Positions 45,510 through 53,599 of a stretch of 64,000 bases of DNA are shown here, in pieces. The translations under genes were made by a program, and so were the position numbers. The notes below the pieces were generated by a model, which ran no database searches, had not been told where the DNA came from, and worked only from the letters and a program-made list of their open reading frames with translations. The stretch is from Beijerinckiaceae bacterium RH AL1 (GTDB taxonomy: Bacteria > Pseudomonadota > Alphaproteobacteria > Rhizobiales > Beijerinckiaceae): positions 3,162,597 to 3,226,596 of the forward strand of contig LR590083.2 in the NCBI GenBank assembly GCA_901457705.2, in the 5' to 3' direction. Numbering within the stretch: the first letter of the stretch is position 1; every line of letters starts with the position of its first letter.

Positions 45510-47186
45510 CTAGGCCGGCGTGCTGGCGGCGGCGCGCTCGTCGCTCGTCGTCACGAAGCCCTCGTAGCCGTTGTCGGCGATCTCGCGGCATTTCTGGCGG
45601 TAGCCGCCGACACCGCCGAGATACGCCATGAAGACGCGCGGCTTGCCGGGGATGTTGGCGCCCGTGTACCAGGTGTCGGAGGCCGGCATCAGCGTCGTGT
45701 CGGCGACGGCCGCGACATGCGCCGTCCATTCCTCTTCCGCCTTGGCCGAGGCTTCGATGGTCGTCCAATCGTTCTTGCGCATGTGCGCGATGCAGTCGGC
45801 GATCCATTCGACGTGCTGCTCGATCGATGTCGGCATGTTGCTGAGCACCGAGGGGCTGCCGGGTCCGGTGACGGTGAAGAAGTTGGGGAACCCGGCGATC
45901 GCCACGCCGAGATAACCCGTCGGCCCGTGCGCCCAGCGGTCGGCGAGCTTCTCGCCGCCGCGGCCGGCGACGTTGAGCTTCTTCAGCGGGCCCGTCATCG
46001 CGTCGAAGCCGGTCGCGCAGACGAGGATGTCGATCGGGTGCTCGCCGCTCTTCGTCTTGACGCCGTCGGGCGTGATCTCCTCGATCGGGTCCTCGGTCAG
46101 GTCGACGAGATGGACGTAGTCCTTGTTGAAGGTCTCGTAATAGTTGGTGTCCAAAGGCTGTCGCTTGGTGCCGTAGGCGTAGGTCTTCGGGATGAGCTTC
46201 TCGGCCGTCACGGGGTCCTTCACGGTCGCGCGGATCTTGCGCTTGATGAAGTCGGCGCAGAGATCGTTGGCTTCCTTGACGAAGAACATGTCCTGGTAGT
46301 TGCCGAGCCAGAAGCGGAAGCCGCCCTCATCCCACATCTTGTTGAAGGTCGCCTCGCGTTCCTCGGGCGATGCCTCGAGGACCGACTGCGGGATGAAGTC
46401 CAGCTCGAAGCCGAAGAACGAGTTGCGCGTGCGATCGACGATCTTGTCGAAGCTCTGCTTGCGCTGGGCCCAAACCTCCGGGTCCACCTTGCCGTTGCGC
46501 GCCGGCACGCAGAAGTTCGGCGTGCGCTGGAAGACGGTCAGTTCCTTGGCCTGCTGCGCGATGACCGGGATCGCCTGCACGGCGGTCGCGCCGGTGCCGA
46601 TGACGCCGACCCGCTTGCCGGTGAAGTCGACGCCGCCCTTCGGCCATTGGCTCGTGTGGTAGCACTTGCCCTTGAAGGTCTCGAGCCCCTTGAAGCTCGG
46701 GATGTTGGTCGCCGAGAGGCTGCCGACCGCGGCGATCACGATGTGCGCCTTGAGCGGGTCGCCCTTGTCGGTCGCGACGGTCCAGAGGTTCGTCGCCTCG
46801 TCGTAGGTCACGCCGGTGACGCGCGTGTCGAACGCGATGTCCTTGCGGAAGTCGAAACGGTCGGCGACATGCTCGAGGTAGCGCAGGATCTCGGGCTGCT
46901 CGGGGTAGCGCTCGGACCAATGCCAATCCTGCCACATCTCTTTGTCGAACGTGTAGCAGTAGATGTAGCTGTCGGAGTCGCAGCGCGCGCCGGGATAGCG
47001 GTTGTGGTACCAGGTGCCGCCGACGCCGCTGCCGGCCTCGATGACGCGGACGTTGAGGCCCTGCTCGTCGCGCAGCTTGTGCAGCATGTACATGCCGGAG
47101 AAGCCGGCGCCGATGATGACGGCGTCCAGGGTCGCGCCGCCGTCCGCCGTGTGGGTGCTGGTTGCTTGCGATTGGGTGTCGGTCAT
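45510..47186 (-). CDS. Baeyer-Villiger flavin monooxygenase
   Basis: The 558-residue protein is a class B flavoprotein monooxygenase that inserts oxygen next to a carbonyl, turning ketones into esters or lactones. FAD motif GAGFSG lies near 25-30, the diagnostic BVMO fingerprint FKGKCYHTSQWP near 166-177, and the NADPH motif GTGATAVQ near 198. Length and motifs are like cyclohexanone monooxygenases. It is third in the SDR-esterase-BVMO operon, matching cyclic-alcohol catabolism in order and content. Confidence 0.95.
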   Translation of the reverse strand: MTDTQSQATSTHTADGGATLDAVIIGAGFSGMYMLHKLRDEQGLNVRVIEAGSGVGGTWYHNRYPGARCDSDSYIYCYTFDKEMWQDWHWSERYPEQPEILRYLEHVADRFDFRKDIAFDTRVTGVTYDEATNLWTVATDKGDPLKAHIVIAAVGSLSATNIPSFKGLETFKGKCYHTSQWPKGGVDFTGKRVGVIGTGATAVQAIPVIAQQAKELTVFQRTPNFCVPARNGKVDPEVWAQRKQSFDKIVDRTRNSFFGFELDFIPQSVLEASPEEREATFNKMWDEGGFRFWLGNYQDMFFVKEANDLCADFIKRKIRATVKDPVTAEKLIPKTYAYGTKRQPLDTNYYETFNKDYVHLVDLTEDPIEEITPDGVKTKSGEHPIDILVCATGFDAMTGPLKKLNVAGRGGEKLADRWAHGPTGYLGVAIAGFPNFFTVTGPGSPSVLSNMPTSIEQHVEWIADCIAHMRKNDWTTIEASAKAEEEWTAHVAAVADTTLMPASDTWYTGANIPGKPRVFMAYLGGVGGYRQKCREIADNGYEGFVTTSDERAAASTPA

Positions 47187-47295
47187 TGCGATCCTCCCGT
47201 TGGGCTCGCCGCGTCTGCCCGGGGGTGGCGGGGCGCGTCCCCGCCGTCCCGCACCGGTGTCGCGGCAGCGATACGTTACGTTTGAACAGCCACGG

Positions 47296-48489
47296 TCATG
47301 CCGCGGCGCGCATCGCGCGGTGGCGATAGGCGGCGGTCTCGAACTCGAGGTAGCCGACGAACGAGGTCGGGTCGGCGAACGGCAGGATCTGCGTCGCCCA
47401 GAAGCCGCCGATGCCGTTCTGCCGGTCGATCCAGTAGAACAGGTTGGCGAGCCCGGCCCACGCCAGCGCGCCGGCGGGGCGGCCGGTCGGCGCCTCTTCG
47501 TTGTTGATCATGAAGGTGAGAGCCCAACCCTTCGGCATGCCGGGGAAGAACTCGGCGTCGTTCGACAGCTGCGGGATGACGCCGGGCAGCCCGACGACCT
47601 TCTGGCCGTCGAGGTGGTTGCGCTCCGCCATGCGCACGGTGTCGGCCTTCAGCACGCGGCCTTGCTCGCCGGCCCCGTCGTTGAGCCACATGCGGATGAA
47701 GCGCATGTAGTCGCCGATGCTCGCGTAGAGCCCGTGGCCGCCCATGTGTACCTCGGGGTTCGGCGGCAGCTCGAAGTCCAGCGGCGTCAGCGAGCCGTCG
47801 GGTCCGCGCTGATGCATTCCGGCGAGCCGCGGCCGCATCGCGGGCGTGATGTCGAACGAGGTATCCGTCATGCCGCAGGGCTTGAAGATGCGTTCCGCGA
47901 AGACCTCGCCCAGGCGCTTGCCGGTGATGCCTTCGATGACCTGGCCGGCCCAGTCGATGTTGGAGCCGTATTCCCACTTGGTGCCGGGATCGAACAGCAG
48001 CGGCGTCATCAGCGCTGCTTTGGAGGCGGTGATGACGCTCGGCTGACCCTTCTCCGTCGCCAGCCGGCAGTAGTGCGCGTTGAAGAAGTCGTAGCCGAGG
48101 CCGGCGGTATGGGTCAGCAGCATGCGGGTCGTGACGTCGCGCGCCGGCGCGCGCAGCTTCGGGTTGCCCTCGTCGTCGAACCCATCGATCACCTGAAGCT
48201 TGCCGATGTCCGGCGCATAGGTCTTGGCCGGCGCATCGAGGTCGAGCTTGCCCTCCTCGACGAGCTGGAGCGCCGCCGTGCCGGTGATCGCCTTGGTGGT
48301 CGAGAAGATCGCGAAGACGCTGTCCGTCGTCATGGCGGCGTCCTGGTCGAGCCGGCGCTTGCCGGCGGCGCCTTCGTAGACGTTGTGCTGGCGGTCGGTG
48401 ACCATCGCCACCACGCCCGGCACGCGCGGGTTGCCCTCGGTGACGCCCTTCAGGACGCCGTCCAAAGCGTTTGCCATCTCGTTGGCCAT
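47296..48489 (-). CDS. Family VIII esterase / serine hydrolase
   Basis: The 397-residue protein is a beta-lactamase-fold esterase with the nucleophile motif STTK (Ser63-Lys66) and the YGSN motif in [11 protein letters not shown]. No signal peptide is visible, so it is cytoplasmic. In this operon its job is probably to hydrolyse the lactone or ester made by the monooxygenase. The ATG at 48489 has GGAGGA ideally placed. It is unrelated in detail to the other serine hydrolase at 22.5 kb, with different motif variants. Confidence 0.93.
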   Translation of the reverse strand: MANEMANALDGVLKGVTEGNPRVPGVVAMVTDRQHNVYEGAAGKRRLDQDAAMTTDSVFAIFSTTKAITGTAALQLVEEGKLDLDAPAKTYAPDIGKLQVIDGFDDEGNPKLRAPARDVTTRMLLTHTAGLGYDFFNAHYCRLATEKGQPSVITASKAALMTPLLFDPGTKWEYGSNIDWAGQVIEGITGKRLGEVFAERIFKPCGMTDTSFDITPAMRPRLAGMHQRGPDGSLTPLDFELPPNPEVHMGGHGLYASIGDYMRFIRMWLNDGAGEQGRVLKADTVRMAERNHLDGQKVVGLPGVIPQLSNDAEFFPGMPKGWALTFMINNEEAPTGRPAGALAWAGLANLFYWIDRQNGIGGFWATQILPFADPTSFVGYLEFETAAYRHRAMRAAA

Positions 48490-48572
48490 TTTGATGCTTC
48501 CTCCGTGTCTGGTGTGCGGCTTGCTATGGCCGCGGTGTTCGTCGAGACGGCGCCGTCGAGGGCGCCGGTGGG

Positions 48573-49340
48573 TCAGCCGACGGACATGCCGCCGTCGACA
48601 GAATAGGTCCCGCCGGAGCAATAGCGACTCGCATCGCTGGCGAGGAACAAGGCGACGTTCGCCACCTCCTCCGGCTCGCCGTAGCGCCGGGCCGGGATCA
48701 TCGCCTCGAAGCCCGTCTTGGCCTGGGCCCCGGCGCCGGGCGCGGCGCCCTCCTCGATCGAGCGCATCATCCGCGTCTCGATCGGCGCGGGGTGGATCGT
48801 GTTGATGCGGATGCCGAGCGGCGTCACCTCCAGCACCGCGCTGCGCATCATGCCGACCACCGCATGCTTGCTGGTGACGTAGGCGGAGAGCCCGGCGAAG
48901 CCGTGCAGCCCGGCGATCGACGACGTGATCATGATGCTGCCGCCGCCGTTCTTCGCCATGACGGGGATCGTGTGCTGCAGGCTGAGGTAGACGCCGCGTA
49001 CGTTGACGGCGATCACCTTGTCGAAGGCGTCGATCGGATAGTCGACGAGCGGCAGCACGCGGCCCTCGAAGCCGGCGTTGCTGAACAGCACGTCGATCTT
49101 GCCGTAGCGCTCGAGCGCGGTCTCGACGTAGGTATTGGTGGCGGTCTCGTCGCTGACGTCGGCCACGCAATAGCTGGCATGCTGGCCGCCGAGCGTGGCG
49201 ACCGCCTCCTTCAGCCCGCCTTCGTCGATATCGACGAGGAGCACCCTGGCGCCTTCGGCGACGAACAGCTTGGCCGTCGCCAGGCCGATGCCGCCCGCGC
49301 CGCCCGTCACGATGGCGACCTTGTCCCGTAGCTGGGTCAC
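48573..49340 (-). CDS. Short-chain dehydrogenase/reductase
   Basis: The 255-residue protein is a classical SDR. The cofactor motif TGGAGGIG is at about 12-19, NAG at SNAGF near 88-90, the catalytic Ser in SSIAG, and YVTSK (Tyr/Lys) near 153-157. As first gene of the operon it likely oxidises a secondary alcohol to the ketone used by the monooxygenase. Asp at the end of the second strand (VDIDE) points to NAD(H) preference. It is divergent from the AraC regulator. Confidence 0.93.
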   Translation of the reverse strand: MTQLRDKVAIVTGGAGGIGLATAKLFVAEGARVLLVDIDEGGLKEAVATLGGQHASYCVADVSDETATNTYVETALERYGKIDVLFSNAGFEGRVLPLVDYPIDAFDKVIAVNVRGVYLSLQHTIPVMAKNGGGSIMITSSIAGLHGFAGLSAYVTSKHAVVGMMRSAVLEVTPLGIRINTIHPAPIETRMMRSIEEGAAPGAGAQAKTGFEAMIPARRYGEPEEVANVALFLASDASRYCSGGTYSVDGGMSVG

Positions 49341-49396
49341 TGGCTCCTCCTCGATCTGCTGTTTTTCAAAGCCTAGCGAGGGGCGCGGCGGCGGGC

Positions 49397-49427
49397 TTGA
49401 ACGATCCGACCCATGCTTTGAACGATC
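49397..49427. promoter_or_regulatory. Tandem TTGAACGATC repeat with 21-bp period, likely AraC-family operator
   Basis: TTGAACGATC occurs at 49397-49406 and 49418-49427, in the same orientation and 21 bp apart start to start. Two helical turns between direct half-sites is the classic AraC-family activator layout (as in araI1-araI2). It lies 57 bp upstream of the SDR start and in the gap shared with the AraC-family gene. A weaker TCGAACG match begins at 49442. Confidence 0.7.
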
Positions 49428-49624
49428 TTGCTGCCCGCGCCTCGAACGCCGGCCGGGAATGCCCGGCGAAAGTCAGGGATGCGAGGTCCGCTACGTCACT
49501 TTAAGGTGCGACATTGGTCTCATCGATTTGATCATTGATCGGGCCAATCGACGTCCCGCGACGCAACTGTCCGCCTAACAAGGACGGAGCGCGCGGTGCT
49601 CGGGAGGAACATGGGGAGGCAAGC

Positions 49625-50512
49625 GTGAGCGGTCTCGTCACCGCGGAAGAATTGCCACGCTGGGTGCCCGGCGATCTCACCGCCGACAGCACGCCCTTGG
49701 CATGGGACGGCCTCAAGCTGCGAGAGTACCGCTATGTGGCGTCGGACGTGCCGGTGCCGGCGCTGCGCGACTACGTCGTCGTCGTCTACAAGGAGGGCGC
49801 GACGCCGATCCATCGGCGCTTCGATGGGCGCTGGAGCGAGCAACTGGTTGCGCCGGGCAGCGTCTCCGTCCTCACCCGCGCCGCGCCGTCGCACTGGCGC
49901 TGGTCGCAACCGATCGAGGTCGCGCACCTCTACATCTCGCCGACCGCCATCGCTTCGATCGCCGCCGAGGTGTTCGATCGCGACATCGAGGACGTCGAGC
50001 TGGCTGACGTGCTCAAGGCGCAGGACCCCGTGCTCGTCAATCTGACGACGGCCCTCGACAGGGAGCTCGGCAACGGCGGTCTCGGCGGCAACCTCTATGT
50101 CGACGCGCTGCGCAACCAGGCCTGCGTGCACATCCTGCGCACGTATGCGACCGTCGTTTTCCGCGAAACCGACACCCGCGGCGCGCTGTCGAAGGTCCAG
50201 CAGCGACTGGTCGCGCAATACGTCCACGAGCACATCGAGCATGCGATCTCGCTCGCCGATCTCGCCAGCGTCGCGCGGCTGAGCCCGTTTCATTTCGCAC
50301 GAAAGTTCACCGCGGCCTTCGGCTGCCCGCCGCATGCCTATGTGATGCAGCAGCGGATCGGCCACGCGCAGCGGCAGCTCGCAGACCGCCATGTGCCGCT
50401 GAAGGTGATCGCAGCCAATTGCGGGTTTGCCGATCAAAGCCACATGACGCGGCTGTTCCGCCGCATGCTGGATGTGACCCCGGCCGAGTACCGGCGCGCG
50501 GCCGTCGGGTAA
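49625..50512 (+). CDS. AraC family transcriptional regulator
   Basis: The 295-residue protein has an N-terminal cupin-like sensing region and a C-terminal double-HTH AraC domain (HIEHAISLADLASVARLSPFHFARKFTAAFGCPPHAY, then VIAANCGFADQSHMTRLFRRMLDVTPAEYR). GTG 49625 has GGGAGG upstream. It is divergent from the SDR-esterase-BVMO operon, which it probably activates in the presence of a cyclic alcohol or ketone, like ChnR. Confidence 0.92.
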   Translation: MSGLVTAEELPRWVPGDLTADSTPLAWDGLKLREYRYVASDVPVPALRDYVVVVYKEGATPIHRRFDGRWSEQLVAPGSVSVLTRAAPSHWRWSQPIEVAHLYISPTAIASIAAEVFDRDIEDVELADVLKAQDPVLVNLTTALDRELGNGGLGGNLYVDALRNQACVHILRTYATVVFRETDTRGALSKVQQRLVAQYVHEHIEHAISLADLASVARLSPFHFARKFTAAFGCPPHAYVMQQRIGHAQRQLADRHVPLKVIAANCGFADQSHMTRLFRRMLDVTPAEYRRAAVG

Positions 50513-50593
50513 GGCGAGGCCCTGACGTAGGCGCCCACGGCTGCCTTCGTAAAAAGACGACCAGCCCTTGTCTGGCGGCTCGTGTGCGTGCTC

Positions 50594-51844
50594 ATGGCGG
50601 AGATGGTCGAGCCGCAGGCAAGCAAGATCCCGTCGGCGCGCAGCGTCGTGTTCCTGTTTGCGGGTCTCTTTGCCGTCGAGGGCCTTTGCGCGCTGACCGG
50701 CCTGCAGCGCTTGCCCTTCGATCATTACGGGAAGGACGTCGCCCACTGGTCGGCGACCCATCTTGCCAGCATGCATGCCCTGCTGGCCTTGCCGTGGGCG
50801 GTGAAGCCCATCTACGGCGCCCTATCCGACAATGTGCCGTTGTTCGGGTCGAGGCGCCGCTCGTATCTTGTCATCGCCAACGCGCTGGCCGCCGTCGCGT
50901 GCCTGACGCTCTGGCTGACGTTCTCGCAGCTCAGCGTGATGGCGTGCCTCTGCGTCCTCAGCATCGGCATGGCGCTCTCGAGCGCGGTCGCCGGCGGCGT
51001 CCTCGTCGAAAGCGGACAGCGCTACGGGAATTCCAACCAGCTCGTGACCCAGCAATGGCTGTGGTACGGCGTGGCGAACCTCACCGCGCGGCTCGGCGGA
51101 GGCGCGCTGGCTGGACACCTTGCGCCGGCGGCCGCGCTCCAGACAGCCGCGCTCATCCTCGTCGTCCCGCTGCTCGGCGTCATCCTTCTCGTCTGGACGC
51201 TGACACCGGAAGCCCCGCACGCCGCGGCGCGCAAGGATCTGCGCACCATCCTCCACGAGATGAGCGCGCTCATCCGGTCGCGAGAGCTGTTGCTGGTCGC
51301 GGCCTTCCTCTTCTGCTTCGCCTACAATCCCGGGCTGCACACGCCGCTCTATTTTCACATGACCAACGAGCTCGGCTTCAGCCAGGACTTCATCGGGACG
51401 CTCCAGGCGACCGGGGCGGCCGGCGCCATCGTCGGCGTTCTGATCTGCCGGTGGCTCGCGAAGCGGCTGCGCATGCGCACGATGTTCTACATCTGCGTCG
51501 GACTCGGCGTGGCGAGCGCGCTTGCCACCTTCGCGCTCGTCGACCACACGCTGGCGCTCATCGTCTACTTCGTCACCGGCATCTCGGGGGTGTTCAGCCT
51601 CGTCATGGCGGCGACGCTCGCGGCCGAGGTCTGCCCGGGCGGCCAGGAGGGCCTGTGCTTTGCCGCCATGATGTCCATCGAGAACCTGGCGTCGATCGCC
51701 TCAGATGCCAGCGGCTCCTTCATGTTCGACGCCGTCTTCCACCGGCACCTCGGGCCGCTGATCGTCGCCTCGGCCGTCTTCACCGCCTTCGCGGCGTTTC
51801 TCATCTGGCTCCTGCCCGAGCGCGAGCGCGACCGAAAAGCCTGA
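50594..51844 (+). CDS. Major-facilitator / BT1-like transporter
   Basis: The ~416-residue protein has about 12 membrane segments. Features such as LPWAVKPIYGALSDNVPLFGSRRRSYL and the following helix are typical of the BT1 folate/pterin-type transporters within the MFS superfamily, though bacterial members are of unknown substrate. The ATG at 50594 or GTG at 50582 could be the start. It lies just after the AraC gene on the same strand, and could import the substrate of that regulon, but the 80-base gap is not operon-tight. Confidence 0.8.
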   Translation: MAEMVEPQASKIPSARSVVFLFAGLFAVEGLCALTGLQRLPFDHYGKDVAHWSATHLASMHALLALPWAVKPIYGALSDNVPLFGSRRRSYLVIANALAAVACLTLWLTFSQLSVMACLCVLSIGMALSSAVAGGVLVESGQRYGNSNQLVTQQWLWYGVANLTARLGGGALAGHLAPAAALQTAALILVVPLLGVILLVWTLTPEAPHAAARKDLRTILHEMSALIRSRELLLVAAFLFCFAYNPGLHTPLYFHMTNELGFSQDFIGTLQATGAAGAIVGVLICRWLAKRLRMRTMFYICVGLGVASALATFALVDHTLALIVYFVTGISGVFSLVMAATLAAEVCPGGQEGLCFAAMMSIENLASIASDASGSFMFDAVFHRHLGPLIVASAVFTAFAAFLIWLLPERERDRKA

Positions 51845-51944
51845 GGGTGGCTGGACGGCATCGCTCTACCTCTGCAAAACGCATCGCGCGCGTTGCGAGC
51901 CGCCCGTTCCGGGTCCGCCGGTCCGCGCCAAGGGGGCCGGCATC

Positions 51945-52142
51945 ATGATGGTCGCGGTGTTCACATCGATGGGGGTGGCGCTCTTCGCGGCCTACCGGGG
52001 GCCGCGCTGGCTCGCCGTGGCGGCGCTCCTCGTCTGCCTCGCGGTGTCGACGGCGGAGTTCCTCTACGAGATTTATAGCCCGGTGGACGGCTTCCGCTTG
52101 CCGTGGCTCCAGGCGATGCTCGGCGGAGGCTGGCGCGCATGA
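51945..52142 (+). CDS. Small membrane protein coupled to dsbB
   Basis: The 65-residue protein has two hydrophobic segments (VAVFTSMGVALFAAYRG and WLAVAALLVCLAVSTAEFLY) and a short tail. Its TGA overlaps the following ATG in ATGA, so it is translated with the DsbB-like gene. I do not recognise a family. It may be a partner of DsbB; this is only a positional inference. Confidence 0.6.
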   Translation: MMVAVFTSMGVALFAAYRGPRWLAVAALLVCLAVSTAEFLYEIYSPVDGFRLPWLQAMLGGGWRA

Positions 52143-52693
52143 GCACGTCGTTCGCGCGGCTGGCCGATCTCATCTTGCTCGCCATCCTGGCCGGTCTCGG
52201 TGCGATCCTCACGGTCGCGATGGTCTTCCAATATGCGGCAGGCGAGCTGCCCTGCCCGCTCTGCCTGCTCGAGCGGGTCGCGATGTTCGGCGTCTGCTTC
52301 GGCATCATCCGCCACGTGAGGCAAAGCTACGACGGCCGGAACCTCGGGCTCAGCCTGGTCTGGGGGCTGGTCCTGCTGATCGTGTCGATCCGCCATACGC
52401 TCCTGAACATCGTCGCCCGCCCCGGCCATGCCTACCCCGGCAGCGCCGTGCTCGGCGTGCACATGCCGGTATGGTCGGTGATCATCGCGCTCGCGGTCCT
52501 CCTGACGCTCGCAGCCACCCTCGCCGCGTTCGACCCCGCACGGCTCGACGCCACGCCGTCATCGCCGGTGCTGCAGCGGATCGGCAACGTCGCCGCGCTC
52601 TACGTGATCGCGCTCTGCCTCATCAATCTCGTGTCGGTCATCCTCCAATGCGGGCTCGGCGCATGCCACACGACAGGCTACGCGTTGCTGTGA
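52139..52693 (+). CDS. DsbB-like disulfide bond formation membrane protein
   Basis: DsbB reoxidises DsbA with quinone. The 184-residue protein has about five membrane segments and the first periplasmic CxxC as PCPLCLLERV (Cys39, Cys42). The second catalytic pair normally in the loop after the third membrane helix is not seen: that loop (ARPGHAYPGSAVLGVHMP) has no cysteine. Two cysteines near the C-terminus (Cys171, Cys176 in LQCGLGACH) could substitute. It is translationally coupled to a tiny membrane protein. Confidence 0.82.
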   Translation: MSTSFARLADLILLAILAGLGAILTVAMVFQYAAGELPCPLCLLERVAMFGVCFGIIRHVRQSYDGRNLGLSLVWGLVLLIVSIRHTLLNIVARPGHAYPGSAVLGVHMPVWSVIIALAVLLTLAATLAAFDPARLDATPSSPVLQRIGNVAALYVIALCLINLVSVILQCGLGACHTTGYALL

Positions 52694-52957
52694 TCAACGG
52701 ATAAGGGAGTGCGCGTGTCGCGCTCGGGTGGCGACGCGAGGGCTGGAACAAGGATATGGACGTCCAGCCTTTTTCGCGAAGCCAGCGGTTTGAAGCCTGG
52801 CTTGAGCACAGGTGGCTTATATGCTGGAAAAATGTGAATCCACGGAATGTTTCACAACAGGCCCTGCGTTAGCACTCGGATAGCGACATCTTTACGCGAG
52901 AATAAACGACTGTCATTCGACATATATTCGATATTTATTGTAATTCCGCAAAAGACA

Positions 52958-53248
52958 ATGCCTCCCATTATCAAAAAATGTTATTTGTCTTCTGCCGATT
53001 ACGATTGCGTCATCGACTACCTTGGCCCGACAGACGCGCGACGAAAAGGCACTTTTCTCGCACATGAAATAAAAGCCTGGATTTCGCGCTTAGAAGCTGT
53101 TGAACGCGAGGTTTTGGTTGACCGAGACTACGTCAACGGAGAGTCAAATGATGGATTGTTTATAAGAACCGAAAAGAAAAGGACGAAATTTGTATGTCCA
53201 GCATATCTTCATGAATCTTTGAAGAAGGATAACCATGAGACTCTGTAG
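52958..53248 (+). CDS. Low-GC gene of unknown function
   Basis: The 96-residue protein (from ATG 52958; a longer start at 52847 adds 37 residues) has the opening IIKKCYLSSADYDCVIDYLG and a basic C-terminal region. I do not recognise it. Composition is far more AT-rich than the genes around it, and upstream DNA is AT-rich too, so recent acquisition is likely. No membrane or signal segment is present in the shorter form. The ribosome-binding sequence is weak in both cases. Confidence 0.5.
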   Translation: MPPIIKKCYLSSADYDCVIDYLGPTDARRKGTFLAHEIKAWISRLEAVEREVLVDRDYVNGESNDGLFIRTEKKRTKFVCPAYLHESLKKDNHETL

Positions 53249-53599
53249 ACTTCTATGGAGTGAACATGGAGGCAGCTTGCCACTTGGAGCGGCTCGCGCT
53301 GCGGTCCTGATACGACGAGAACGCCTACGCCATGCGCAAGACCAACGCGCTCGGCCATACTGAATCGCACTTCGAGTGGACATCGTCTGATATGGGTGAT
53401 GTCGAGATACGTGAATGATCCAAGAGCGGCCATCGCCTGATCATGAACGATCTGATGGTCCAAGGCTCAACACCGGCTTGTTCCGAGCGATCAGCCCACC
53501 CTCACGTCCCCGGCGCCACGTGCGGGGCACGTTGCCGCGTTTGCCAAATCGGCTCGGTCGGATAGAGAGCGCGGGCAGGCCCGTGTGAAAGGATGTCGC
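53249..53599. other. Gap upstream of katG with a possible gene remnant
   Basis: No complete gene is visible. Around 53308-53418 a short frame without a start codon reads YDENAYAMRKTNALGHTESH and onward to a stop, with codon quality above that of random sequence. This looks like the tail of an eroded gene. The stretch before katG (53500-53599) should contain its promoter, but I see no confident OxyR or sigma site. Confidence 0.45.

Noticed and set aside
49501-49560. Short palindromic pieces around ATTGGTC...GGCCAAT before the AraC gene as its operator
   Set aside because: The arms are short and imperfect, and the exact 21-bp-spaced direct repeat nearby is a far better candidate.
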